In this document: positions 25,720-34,163 of the stretch, piece by piece
Layout of the letters: each line of letters begins with the position of its first letter
Position numbering within the stretch: position 1 is the stretch's first letter
From: Phycisphaerales bacterium UBA2421
Lineage (GTDB): Bacteria > Planctomycetota > Phycisphaerae > Tepidisphaerales > Tepidisphaeraceae
Reading direction: 5' to 3'
DNA length: 64,000 nucleotides
Assembly: GCA_002343075.1 (NCBI GenBank)
Contig: DDRH01000006.1
Span: 103,807 to 167,806, forward strand
The notes under the pieces: model-generated
The model's input: only the letters and a program-made list of their open reading frames with translations
The model's database searches: none
What the model was told of the DNA's origin: nothing
Translations under genes and position numbers: made by a program

Positions 25720-25793
25720 GGGGCAAGCAATCAGGGGTTTGGGGCAAGTAAGAAAAGAAACCATGAACTTACTCGCCGCTGATTGCTTGCCCC
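25720..25793. repeat. Intergenic inverted repeat inside the ABC operon
   Basis: The 14-bp arms GGGGCAAGCAATCA (25720-25733) and its exact complement (25780-25793) flank a loop with a partial second copy, GGGGCAAGTAAG, at 25741-25752. The structure follows the stop of the membrane-protein gene directly. It could attenuate or stabilise the operon mRNA. Confidence 0.75.
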
Positions 25794-25826
25794 CATTCAT
25801 CTTTTGACGCAGGAATTGAGAATCAT

Positions 25827-26762
25827 ATGGCCGTCATGATCAAAACTGTCAATCTCACAAAACGCTACGGCAATCTGATCGCGTTGAGCAATCTCAATCT
25901 TGAGATTCACGAGGGGGACTGCTTCGGCTTCATCGGCCCCAACGGTGCCGGGAAGACGACTACCATCAAAATACTCGCAACACTCCTGCAGCCGACTTGG
26001 GGCGAGGCGCGCATTGCCGATCATGTCATCGGCTATCAGTCGCGCTCGATTCGCCCGCTGATCGGTTATGTGCCTGACTACTTTGGTGCCTATGAAGATA
26101 TGGTGGTGCAGGAATACCTCGAATTCTTCGCTGCGGCTTACAACATCAACGGCCCGCAGCGGGCCAAGGTGGTCAACGATGTGCTCGAATTGACCGACCT
26201 GGGCTACAAGCGCGATGCGCCGGTCGACGGGCTAAGCCGGGGTATGAAGCAGCGGCTGAGCATCGCACGCGTTCTCGTGCACGATCCAAAGGTGCTTTTG
26301 CTCGACGAGCCCGCCGGCAACCTCGACCCGCGCGCCCGCATTGAAATGCGCGAGCTGCTGAAAGAACTCCGCAGGATGGGAAAGACCATCCTCATCAGCA
26401 GCCATATCCTCCCGGAACTACAAGACTTATGTAACACCGTCGGCATCATCGAACGCGGCGAACTCATCTATTCCGGCCCGTGGGAAGATATCATCCGTAA
26501 ATCGGGCGCGGGCACGGTGCTGCATGTCAGCGTCGCCTCCAATCAGGAACTCGCCGCGGCAATGCTGGCCCAGGACCCGAATGTGGCCAATGTCGCAAAC
26601 TCCAACGGCTACATCGAGATAACCATCCGCGACGGCCTGCAGGACTACACCTTTATCCCCCAAAAACTCCTGGCAGCGGGCTACAAACTCACCATGTTGA
26701 AGGAAGAAGAAGCCAACCTGGAAACAGCGTTTATGCGGCTGACCAAGGGAATTGTGCAGTAG
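25827..26762 (+). CDS. ABC transporter ATP-binding protein (NatA/GldA-like exporter type)
   Basis: The protein has 311 residues. Walker A GPNGAGKTTT lies near residue 37, the signature LSRGMKQRL near 133, Walker B VLLLDEP near 152, and the switch region ISSHILPEL near 190. The C-terminal 90 residues are the extension typical of ABC-2 export ATPases. It energises export with the permease encoded at 27359, although a toxin-antitoxin pair lies between the two genes. The start follows a TCATATGG context with only a weak RBS (GAATTGAGAAT). The substrate is unknown; related systems move ions, antibiotics or motility components. Confidence 0.93.
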   Translation: MAVMIKTVNLTKRYGNLIALSNLNLEIHEGDCFGFIGPNGAGKTTTIKILATLLQPTWGEARIADHVIGYQSRSIRPLIGYVPDYFGAYEDMVVQEYLEFFAAAYNINGPQRAKVVNDVLELTDLGYKRDAPVDGLSRGMKQRLSIARVLVHDPKVLLLDEPAGNLDPRARIEMRELLKELRRMGKTILISSHILPELQDLCNTVGIIERGELIYSGPWEDIIRKSGAGTVLHVSVASNQELAAAMLAQDPNVANVANSNGYIEITIRDGLQDYTFIPQKLLAAGYKLTMLKEEEANLETAFMRLTKGIVQ

Positions 26763-26779
26763 AGGCGACCTTTTCAAGG

Positions 26780-26785
26780 TAGAAT
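26780..26785 (+). promoter_or_regulatory. Candidate -10, leaderless start of the antitoxin gene
   Basis: TAGAAT ends 6 nt before the ATG at 26792, which has no Shine-Dalgarno. The toxin-antitoxin pair therefore seems to have its own promoter inside the ABC operon. Confidence 0.45.
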
Positions 26786-26791
26786 AACGGC

Positions 26792-27043
26792 ATGTCGATC
26801 TCAGCACTTATCGAAGAAGTCGAAAAGCTGTCGCCGGTCGAGCAGGAGCAGTTCCTGCGCGCGGTGATGGACATCGTAGGCGATCAAAGTCATGGACTAA
26901 CCCCAGCCCAGCAAGAAGACTTAACCAAGCGGATTGAAGAAGCAGACGCCCATCCGGACGCTAGCATCGCCTGGGAAGTGGTCAAAGAACAGATTCGAAT
27001 AGAGCGAGATCATGCCAGAAGCAAAGGTAACGCCGCGCGCTAA
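26792..27043 (+). CDS. Antitoxin of the addiction-module (PF09720-like) family
   Basis: The protein has 83 acidic residues with the family layout: N-terminal ALIEEVEKLSPVEQEQFLRAVMD, a middle segment with LTPAQQEDLTKRIEEADAHPD, and a C-terminal SIAWEVVKEQIRIERD that wraps the toxin. These antitoxins neutralise RelE/ParE toxins and autoregulate the operon (family knowledge). It overlaps the toxin gene by 32 bp, which indicates translational coupling. It has its own candidate -10 (TAGAAT, 6 nt upstream). Confidence 0.85.
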   Translation: MSISALIEEVEKLSPVEQEQFLRAVMDIVGDQSHGLTPAQQEDLTKRIEEADAHPDASIAWEVVKEQIRIERDHARSKGNAAR

Positions 27044-27314
27044 GCTCGACTGGGACAAGGCTTACCTCTGGTATGCGAAACTAGGGGGGCACTTGGCCGA
27101 CCGCTTGGACAGGGCGATCATTAAAGCCATTGACGATGCCAAAGATCATCCTTATCGATTTTCCGAGCATGTACCGGGCGTGCGGCGGGTCCTGCTGGAT
27201 GATTTCCCTTACAAAATCATCTACCGGATGCTAAGCGAAAACTCGATCGAGGTGCTTGCCATTTATCACGTTGCAAGAGACCCGGATCGATGGATTGATC
27301 CGACCCGTGGCTAA
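27012..27314 (+). CDS. RelE/ParE-family toxin
   Basis: The protein has 100 residues: N-terminal VTPRAKLDWDKAYLWYAKLGGHLADRLDRAI, central YRFSEHVPGVRRVLLDDFPYKIIYRM, and the C-terminal strand IEVLAIYHVARDPDRW. This is the ParE/RelE fold with the conserved R-F-P-Y-x-I-x-Y-x and I-x-V-x-A-(I/V)-x-H-x-x-R motifs. Such toxins inhibit gyrase or cleave mRNA on the ribosome; which applies here cannot be told. It is paired with the overlapping antitoxin and placed between the ABC ATPase and permease genes. Confidence 0.88.
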   Translation: MPEAKVTPRAKLDWDKAYLWYAKLGGHLADRLDRAIIKAIDDAKDHPYRFSEHVPGVRRVLLDDFPYKIIYRMLSENSIEVLAIYHVARDPDRWIDPTRG

Positions 27315-27358
27315 ACGAGGGCGGAAACCTACTTCTGGATGGACAGGGACGTGAAACG

Positions 27359-29503
27359 ATGCTAGGAATCCCCAACTACCTCTATCGCCTCCTACCCGCC
27401 AATCCGATTTTGTTGCGCGTGGTCGAGGTGGGTGGTAAGCGGAAGCGCGACCTGGCAGTGCGGTGCACTTACCTCGGCCTGCTCACGGCGATCGTGCTCT
27501 TCTCAATCGTCTTCGGCGGGCAAAAATTTGCCGGAGATGTTTCGTTCTCCGCCCTCACCAAGACCAGCGGGCAGATTTTTCAGCAGATGAGCTATGTGCA
27601 GCTTGCCCTGGTCGCACTACTCGCACCGGTGTTTACCGCAGGGTCGATCACTCAGGAAAAAGACTCTCAGACTTACGATATCCTCCTCGCCACACCACTG
27701 ACCAATGCCCAGATTGTGCTCGGCTCTTTGCTCAGCCGACTGTTTTTTATCGTGGCGCTGCTCATCAGTGGAATCCCAATCTTCTCCATCACGCAGATCT
27801 TCGGCGGCGTGGCGATCAGCGCGATTGCGATTTCGTTCGGCATCGCCACTGCAACCGCATTCGTCACAGGCGCGCTGGCAATGGCCATCGCCACCTTCAA
27901 AGTGGGCACCCGGCGGACGATTTTCAGCTTTTATCTCGCGATTGTGGTTTTCCTCGTCGGCGGGGTGTTGCTGGATAAGGTGGAGGCGTTTCATCCGGTC
28001 ATCGGCGTGGAGACAACGGCTTCGGGACAACCGGCGATCGACTTAAAGACTGGTGAACCCGTTCTGATTCGCACCAAGACCAGTTGGCTGACCGCGGTCA
28101 ACCCGTTTCTAGCGCTGCGGAGCATCTTCGGCGAACCCGGATACACCCCGCCGGACCTCGGCAAGCTCCCGCCTGCGCTGCAAAGTTGGCCGACGGGGTG
28201 GTTTCTCAGTCGGCCGCACAGCTTTTTCATCGCCGCCAACTTCACCATCAGCCTGCTGCTGGTATTGCCGTCGATCATCCTGCTGCGGCGCATGGCGCAA
28301 TCAACGTTTTCGCCCAAACTCTGGCTCTTACAGAAGTTACGACTAAGCACCGGCGAAACCACGCGCAAGCCGCGCGCCGTCTGGAATAACCCGATCGCCT
28401 GGCGTGAAGCCAAGACCAAGGCGTCAGCGGCGCGGGCAACGCTCGTGCGGTACACGTTCATTTTTACAGGTATTTTCGGCGCGATTTCCCTCCTGGTGAT
28501 GTTCTCGCAACAAGATGCGGCAGAAACATACATCAACCCCGGCGGATACAACGCCGAGGTCAATACGCTGTTCATTCAAGGCAAGGGCAGTGGCACGTTT
28601 CAGCTCACACCGACCACGGCCATCACGCTCAACGGGCAACCCGCAGACGCCTCGGCCTTGCGCGGTCAATACAAGGTGTCTCAGCCGCCGACCTTGCAGC
28701 GTGTGGGGGGAAAGCTGGTGCTGGCGACGGTGGATTTGGTCGATTACCCGCGCAGGCTCAATGCCAGTAGCGCGCGCGACTACCTGTTTGGAGCAGTCGT
28801 GCTGGAGTTTGCCGCAATTCTTCTCATCGTCACCAATGCCGCCGCTAGCACGGTGACGCGCGAGAAGGAAGATGGTTCGCTCGACCTACTGCTCTGCTCG
28901 CCCATCACCAGCCGCTACTACATCTGGGGCAAACTGCGCGGCCTGGTGGCATTTGTGCTACCGCTGGTGGCTGTTCCGGTGGCAAGCGTGCTGATGTTTG
29001 TCATTTATGACAGCTTCCGCGCGCTGAGTTCGCGCGACGCGGGCTTCCGCTGGGTCGTCTTTCCTGAGGCGATCATCATCCTGCCCGCAACGCTCATCAT
29101 CGTCGCTGCGTTTGCGGCGATTGTGGGCATGCAGATGTCGCTTCGGATGCGCACCACCGTGCGCGCAGTGATGGCGAGCGTGGGGATTGTGCTGGGCGCG
29201 TGTTCGCTGCTGGCTTTTTGCGGGTACAGCCTGCTCGACCGCTTCGGTCGGGGCACTGAGACGATCGGGCTGATTCTGGCGAGTTTCTCCCCTTTCAATG
29301 TGATCATGCTGCTGATCAACCCCTATCGGTTCGCCAGCAGCCAGTTCGGCGGGACGGTTTCACCTTCGGACATGGTTCAGGCGCGCGTGATCGTGGTCAT
29401 TTTCAGCCTCATCGCCACCGCGGCGTACGCGGGATTGGTCTGGACGATGTATAACTCGATGGTGAAGAACTTCGACATGACTATCCGCCGGCAGAGTCGG
29501 TAG
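27359..29503 (+). CDS. ABC-2 type permease with duplicated membrane domain
   Basis: The protein has 714 residues and about 12 membrane helices in two halves of ABC-2 type, each with the typical coupling motif: GSITQEKDSQTYDILLATPLT in the first half and TVTREKEDGSLDLLLCSPIT in the second. The central extracytoplasmic region (about 330-480) separates them. It is the membrane partner of the ATPase at 25827; a duplicated permease could function with one ATPase pair. It starts 44 bp after the toxin gene. A tyrosine/glycine-rich loop (INPGGYNAEVNT) follows the fifth helix group. The substrate is unknown. Confidence 0.88.
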   Translation: MLGIPNYLYRLLPANPILLRVVEVGGKRKRDLAVRCTYLGLLTAIVLFSIVFGGQKFAGDVSFSALTKTSGQIFQQMSYVQLALVALLAPVFTAGSITQEKDSQTYDILLATPLTNAQIVLGSLLSRLFFIVALLISGIPIFSITQIFGGVAISAIAISFGIATATAFVTGALAMAIATFKVGTRRTIFSFYLAIVVFLVGGVLLDKVEAFHPVIGVETTASGQPAIDLKTGEPVLIRTKTSWLTAVNPFLALRSIFGEPGYTPPDLGKLPPALQSWPTGWFLSRPHSFFIAANFTISLLLVLPSIILLRRMAQSTFSPKLWLLQKLRLSTGETTRKPRAVWNNPIAWREAKTKASAARATLVRYTFIFTGIFGAISLLVMFSQQDAAETYINPGGYNAEVNTLFIQGKGSGTFQLTPTTAITLNGQPADASALRGQYKVSQPPTLQRVGGKLVLATVDLVDYPRRLNASSARDYLFGAVVLEFAAILLIVTNAAASTVTREKEDGSLDLLLCSPITSRYYIWGKLRGLVAFVLPLVAVPVASVLMFVIYDSFRALSSRDAGFRWVVFPEAIIILPATLIIVAAFAAIVGMQMSLRMRTTVRAVMASVGIVLGACSLLAFCGYSLLDRFGRGTETIGLILASFSPFNVIMLLINPYRFASSQFGGTVSPSDMVQARVIVVIFSLIATAAYAGLVWTMYNSMVKNFDMTIRRQSR

Positions 29504-29695
29504 CGTGCCGTTCGTTCCCTATGCCTCGCACGACTTGGCGTGAGATGCCATCTCCCGCCATCCAAGAGCCGAAAATCAAATCGGTCGGTCTTAGTACCGG
29601 CATGGGTTTGCTCCAATCGCCGCGGGGATTTACGATACTGGGTCCACGCGGCGCGACCTGCGGCGCGGTGATTGACCTCGAACGAAAGAACACTC

Positions 29696-30256
29696 ATGCC
29701 TCTGGACGACATTCTCCTCGACTGCGAAGCCCACATGGAAAAGGCGATTGACCACCTCAAGCGCGAGCTGACGGGCATTCGCACCGGCAGAGCCAATCCG
29801 GCATTGGTCGAGCATATCAAGGTCGATTACTACGGATCGCCGACGGATATCAAATCAATCGCGGTGATTAACGTGCCCGAGGCGACGCAGATCAGCATCA
29901 AGCCGTTCAGCCCAGGCGATCTCAAGATGATCGAAAAGGCCATCAGCGACAGCAAGCTAGGCCTGACGGCGCACAGCGACGGAAAGCAACTGCGCCTGCA
30001 ACTCCCCCCGCTAAGCCAGGATCGGCGGTTGCAGTTGGTCGGGCAATGCAAGGGGTTTGGTGAGCACGCGAAGGTGAGCATCCGCAACGCCCGCCGGGAC
30101 GCCAACAAGCTGCTTGAAACCGAGCAAAAGGGCGGCCTGATGACCGAGGACGACCTAGACCGCGGCAAGGAACAGGTGCAGGAACTCACCAAGCAATACG
30201 AGGGGAACGTGGAAAAAATGCTGGAAGACAAGCGACATGAAGTGATGCAGGTGTAA
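29696..30256 (+). CDS. frr: Ribosome recycling factor
   Basis: The product has 186 residues, as is usual. It splits post-termination ribosomes with EF-G. It shows ELTGIRTGRANPALVEHIKVDYYGSPT, INVPEATQISIKPF, and the C-terminal three-helix arm ending KQYEGNVEKMLEDKRHEVMQV. The ATG at 29696 is preferred to an in-frame TTG at 29672. RBS is poor (CGAAAGAA). In many bacteria frr follows pyrH, but here it is alone after the ABC operon. Confidence 0.97.
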   Translation: MPLDDILLDCEAHMEKAIDHLKRELTGIRTGRANPALVEHIKVDYYGSPTDIKSIAVINVPEATQISIKPFSPGDLKMIEKAISDSKLGLTAHSDGKQLRLQLPPLSQDRRLQLVGQCKGFGEHAKVSIRNARRDANKLLETEQKGGLMTEDDLDRGKEQVQELTKQYEGNVEKMLEDKRHEVMQV

Positions 30257-30267
30257 GTGCAAGCCCC

Positions 30268-31071
30268 ATGAATCGCCCCACAGCAACCCAAGACAGCAAC
30301 CCGGCATCGATCGAATCGGTGCCGGTTTTGCCATACTCAGTCATCAAAGGCCAACTTGATCACTGCGACCCGTTCTGGCTCGGCCGCGTTTCCGCCGCAG
30401 TGATTGTCTTTCTCTTCGCTCTCATCTGCGCTTTAGTTGCTGACACATGGCGTGGCTTGTCTGTCCTGGGTGGGGTAAACGCCGATGGCTGGGCGTTTCA
30501 CATAGACTACGCGATGTCAGGTGCCTGCATGATGCTGTTTGCCGCTGGCTGCTTGCTGCTGTCATCGAAAGAGCTTGACGCGCCCGAGAACTCAACGCTC
30601 AGGATTTCGATCATGCGTGCACTTGCGGTCATTGCCGCGGCGATCTATTGGTCGAGCGATTTACTCTCGGCGCATCTGGCGGTTTCGCTGAATCTTCCAG
30701 TGGAGAACACTCTCTTCGCTGTTATGGGAATCGCTACCCTCGCGGCTGTCGCGATCGCCGGCACCATACTTCATCAAATCTGCCACAGGGTGCCGCACCT
30801 GCTTCTCGCTCGAAAAGTCCAGGCGGTGGTGTTCCTGGGGGCCGGCATTATGATCGCAATTTTGTTGGTTTCCATGGCGGAGAACATGGGTGTCGCGTGG
30901 CTTACACCCAGGCAGGACGATCCGTTACCAAAGATCATCTTGCTCGCCTCTCTCGCAGTGGAGTGCTTCGCCGCCGTAGTACTCGCTCAGCTACTCGTGG
31001 CAATCAACCGCGCAGCGGCCTCGGCGCGAACGACGGCTATTGAAGCGATTCGCCAGCACCCCGACTCATAG
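30268..31071 (+). CDS. Integral membrane protein of unknown function
   Basis: The protein has 267 residues with about six hydrophobic helices (for example AAVIVFLFALICALVA, MMLFAAGCLLLS, ALAVIAAAIYW, LFAVMGIATLAAVAIAG, VVFLGAGIMIAILL and ILLASLAVECFAAVVL). No family motif is recognised. It starts 12 bp after frr and so may be co-transcribed with it. Its 3' end overlaps by 6 bp the convergent pseudouridine synthase gene. Confidence 0.65.
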   Translation: MNRPTATQDSNPASIESVPVLPYSVIKGQLDHCDPFWLGRVSAAVIVFLFALICALVADTWRGLSVLGGVNADGWAFHIDYAMSGACMMLFAAGCLLLSSKELDAPENSTLRISIMRALAVIAAAIYWSSDLLSAHLAVSLNLPVENTLFAVMGIATLAAVAIAGTILHQICHRVPHLLLARKVQAVVFLGAGIMIAILLVSMAENMGVAWLTPRQDDPLPKIILLASLAVECFAAVVLAQLLVAINRAAASARTTAIEAIRQHPDS

Positions 31072-31914
31072 CCACGCCGGCATCGGCAGTTCCCACCGCA
31101 GGGCCTGGCCAGTTTTGGGGTGTGTCAGCCCAAGCGCCACCGAAATCAGCCGTAAATCCGCTTCGGGAAATCGTGGGCAATAGATCCTGTCATTCACGAT
31201 CGGGCAATCGCGCTCTGCGAAATGCGCCCTGATCTGGTGCTTCCTCCCCGTCTCCAGCCGCACCCGCACCAGTGCCCGGCCGTTTGCAACTTTGAGCGTT
31301 TCATAGTGCGTCACGGCGCGCTCCCCTTTATCGGGATGAGTCGTCGATCGCACTCTGCCGTCGGCGAGTTCCACCAGCTTTGTGTCGATCGTGCCCGCGG
31401 GGGTCTTCGGCACGCCATCGAGCAGGGCGACATAAACCCGCTCGACGCTGTGGCTGGCAAACTGGCGCTTGAGGTCGGCGAACGTCGGCTCGTTCTTTGA
31501 AAAAACCATCAAGCCGCCGGCGTCGGCGTCCAGCCGATGAACCAGCCCGATCCGCGCCCGCGGTTCGCGCTTCTGGTAGAACGCGCGAAGGAGCCCGAAC
31601 AGGTTCACCCGGCTATCGCGCGGCCCGCTGCTGGTGATGATGCCCTGCGGCTTGTTGATGACGAACAAATCTGCGTCCTCAAAGACCGTTTCCACCGGCG
31701 GGCGATTCTCCCTTCGCTCGGCCCGGGCAGCGGCCCGGGCGCGCGGCGTGCTCTTCTTGTCGCCCACGCGCAACACATCCTCCTCGCGCAGCGGCTCTTT
31801 CAGCGATGTCACCGCAAGCCCGTTCACACTAATGCGCCGGTCGCGCAGCATCTGACGAAACGTCGAACGGCTGGCCAGCGGCAGGAGTTGTTCGAGGCGA
31901 TCGAGAATCGTCAT
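31066..31914 (-). CDS. RluA-family pseudouridine synthase
   Basis: The protein has 282 residues. An N-terminal S4-type RNA-binding segment (FRQMLRDRRISVNG, VLRVGDKK) is followed by the catalytic domain with VINKPQG and the signature GLVHRLDADAGGLMVFSKN, in which the Asp of HRLD is the nucleophile. Members convert uridines in 23S rRNA or tRNA to pseudouridine. The usual HRLDxxTSG is HRLDADAGG here, a tolerated variation. The ending RLETGRKHQIRAHF is conserved. The gene starts 4 bp after the alpha/beta hydrolase gene on the same strand, so both are probably translated from one mRNA. Confidence 0.9.
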   Translation of the reverse strand: MTILDRLEQLLPLASRSTFRQMLRDRRISVNGLAVTSLKEPLREEDVLRVGDKKSTPRARAAARAERRENRPPVETVFEDADLFVINKPQGIITSSGPRDSRVNLFGLLRAFYQKREPRARIGLVHRLDADAGGLMVFSKNEPTFADLKRQFASHSVERVYVALLDGVPKTPAGTIDTKLVELADGRVRSTTHPDKGERAVTHYETLKVANGRALVRVRLETGRKHQIRAHFAERDCPIVNDRIYCPRFPEADLRLISVALGLTHPKTGQALRWELPMPAWL

Positions 31915-31917
31915 GTG

Positions 31918-33186
31918 TCAAATCACCGGATCGGGCCGCGCGCTACTGAGAAACCGCAGCACGGCGTCAGCGGCCTCTTCACTGTTGACGATGGAATTGT
32001 GATCGCCCCGCGGAATCCAATAGCTTTGCTTGGGCTGCGTCGCGCGGTCGAATAAGGCGCGACCATGATTGAAGTCGATAATCTGATCCTGCACGCCGTG
32101 AATCACCAGGAGCGGGCGCGGCCACATGTTCGCCGCAAGATCGGCCGGTTCAAACGCCCGCAGGTTGGCCCCGCTGTGCGCGCTGGCGATCGGCAGTGCC
32201 AGCGCATCCATGAGCCAGCTAAACGGAGGAAGAAACGTGTTTCCAGCCAGGCTATCCACCAGCGAGGGCAGCGAACCGTATGTGCCGTAGGCGGCGACTG
32301 CTTCGATGGCCCGCCCTTCGTCGGAATCGTCGCCCGCCGCCGCGATCAACGCTGCGGCGCCCTGGCTCGCGCCGACGCCGTAGATCGCCCGCGCCTCCTG
32401 CCCGCGCGTCGCTTTCAGCCACCGCACAGCCCCGAGCACGTCGCGGCGCTCGAGATCGCCGAAGCTGCTCAACTGCCCGCCGCTCTCGCCGTGGGCGCGA
32501 AAATCGATCGCCAGCACATTAAAGCCCCCCGGCACAAGCTTCCTGCATAGCACGAGTTGATTGGACTTATTAGAACCCAGCCCGTGCGCAATGATGACAG
32601 TCTGGCCCGACGACAATCGCCGAGGGCCGTCTTGCGCGGGGATCCACCATCCGCTGAGCCGGGTACCGTCGGTGGCTTCAAACTGCACCGGCTCAAATGC
32701 AAAGCCCAACTGCGAACGCGGATCGTCATTCAGCAGCACCTTCGGCCGATAGGTCACCACTGCCGACATGACAAAAGGTAACCCGAAACCGAACAACACC
32801 AGGACCCGCAGCCCGTTTCCGAGCGCCGCGGTGCGTTTTCGGACGATTTTCACCCTCGACCCATCCGCCGCCACCTGTCGCGACACGCTCACGCGCCACA
32901 CGATCGCGCGCAAGAGCGAGTCAAACCCTTTGAGCAAAATCATCATCGCCGTGGCAAAGTAAGCAGCGAGCACCGCCTGCGGAATGGAAACCCGCCCCTT
33001 CACCGCCACCGCATATACCACAGACAGCGCCACGCCAATCGCCGCGCCGGTGGCAAATGTCCCCGCGGTCGCCAGCCGAGGCTGGGGGTCGGCACCCGCG
33101 CGCAGCGACCTGAGCACCGCATACACCGGTGCCACCATATACAAAGCCACTAACGCATAATGTAGAGTAATGTATACTAAACTCAT
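31918..33186 (-). CDS. Membrane-anchored alpha/beta hydrolase
   Basis: The protein has 422 residues. The N-terminal 135 residues have three to four hydrophobic segments (ITLHYALVALYMVAPVYAVL, AGTFATGAAIGVALSVVYAV, AVLAAYFATAMMILLKG, LFGFGLPFVMSAVV). The rest is an alpha/beta hydrolase: oxyanion strand VIIAHGLGSNK, nucleophile elbow GVGASQG, acid in IHGVQDQIIDF and His in IPRGDHNSIV. It resembles Bem46/YqkD-type hydrolases with a cap-less core. The substrate is unknown. The pseudouridine synthase gene follows within 4 bp. Confidence 0.85.
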   Translation of the reverse strand: MSLVYITLHYALVALYMVAPVYAVLRSLRAGADPQPRLATAGTFATGAAIGVALSVVYAVAVKGRVSIPQAVLAAYFATAMMILLKGFDSLLRAIVWRVSVSRQVAADGSRVKIVRKRTAALGNGLRVLVLFGFGLPFVMSAVVTYRPKVLLNDDPRSQLGFAFEPVQFEATDGTRLSGWWIPAQDGPRRLSSGQTVIIAHGLGSNKSNQLVLCRKLVPGGFNVLAIDFRAHGESGGQLSSFGDLERRDVLGAVRWLKATRGQEARAIYGVGASQGAAALIAAAGDDSDEGRAIEAVAAYGTYGSLPSLVDSLAGNTFLPPFSWLMDALALPIASAHSGANLRAFEPADLAANMWPRPLLVIHGVQDQIIDFNHGRALFDRATQPKQSYWIPRGDHNSIVNSEEAADAVLRFLSSARPDPVI

Positions 33187-33436
33187 CGCGCCTGCTTCGC
33201 ATTAAAGCTTAACCGAAGCACCCGTCGGCGGCACCGGCGCGGCAACTTTGGCGCAGGCAAGCTTGCCACATTGACCCCCTGGCAAAATCGCCGTAAACAC
33301 CTGCCAAGAAAGCACTTGCGCGACATTCGAGCCGCACCTCTCCCGGCGATTATCGGACGATTATCAAGATTCCCCCGCCGATCGACCGATGCAACCCGAT
33401 AGTTCGCCGACGACACCCGGCAGATTGGATTGCATT

Positions 33437-34039
33437 ATGCCCCTGGTCATCGACCACCAACCCGTCAGCATCGACCAGCCCGGATCGCGCACCGTCGGCG
33501 AGGTGCTCGCCCGGCTGCAAAAGCAAAACCGGCTCGTCGTGCATGTCCTCATCGACGGCGAAGAGCCCGATCTCGAGCAGCCCAGCGTGTGGCGCGCCGC
33601 CTCCACGCATAGTCACACCGTCTTCGTCGAAACCACCGACCCCTCCGCCATGGCGCGCGATGTGCTCGATGAAGTCGAACACCAGATCGCGACCGCAGAA
33701 TCGCTCGGCTGCGAGGCCGCGAGCCTCTTACAGGCCGGCCAGCAGACCAAAGCCATGGAAAACCTCTCGGCGTGCTTCAAGCGTTGGACGCATGTACAGG
33801 AAGCGATCCTCAAAACCAGCCAGTTGCTCCGCCTCGACCTCAGCCGCGTCAACCTCCCCACGGGCGATTCGCTCACAAAATTCTTCAACAGCTTCAGCGA
33901 CCAGCTCCGATCGCTGCGAACCGCACTGGAATCGCGCGACTATGTGTCCCTCACCGATGTGCTGCAATATGAGCTTCCCGAATCAGCCACCCACTGGCGC
34001 GCCGCGGTCGTCGCGGTGAAGAAATCCGTGGAAGCATAA
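33437..34039 (+). CDS. Conserved-looking protein of unknown function
   Basis: The product has 200 residues from ATG 33437; an upstream in-frame ATG at 33389 would add 16. The first 65 residues suggest a small beta-grasp-like domain (LVIDHQPVSIDQPG, VGEVLARLQKQNRLVVHVLIDGE), and the remainder is mostly helical (DVLDEVEHQIATAESLG, ENLSACFKRWTHVQEAIL). No signal peptide or membrane helix is seen. The family is not recognised. The gene stands alone between minus-strand genes. Confidence 0.6.
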   Translation: MPLVIDHQPVSIDQPGSRTVGEVLARLQKQNRLVVHVLIDGEEPDLEQPSVWRAASTHSHTVFVETTDPSAMARDVLDEVEHQIATAESLGCEAASLLQAGQQTKAMENLSACFKRWTHVQEAILKTSQLLRLDLSRVNLPTGDSLTKFFNSFSDQLRSLRTALESRDYVSLTDVLQYELPESATHWRAAVVAVKKSVEA

Positions 34040-34163
34040 GGAATACCCGGCAGGGTGATACATTCTCGGCCTTCCAGGGCCAGCCGCGCAGCCGCAACGC
34101 CTGCCGCGCCAACGTCACAGCACTACAACGCCCAGAAGGCGATGTAGTGCCACCCGATAACAT

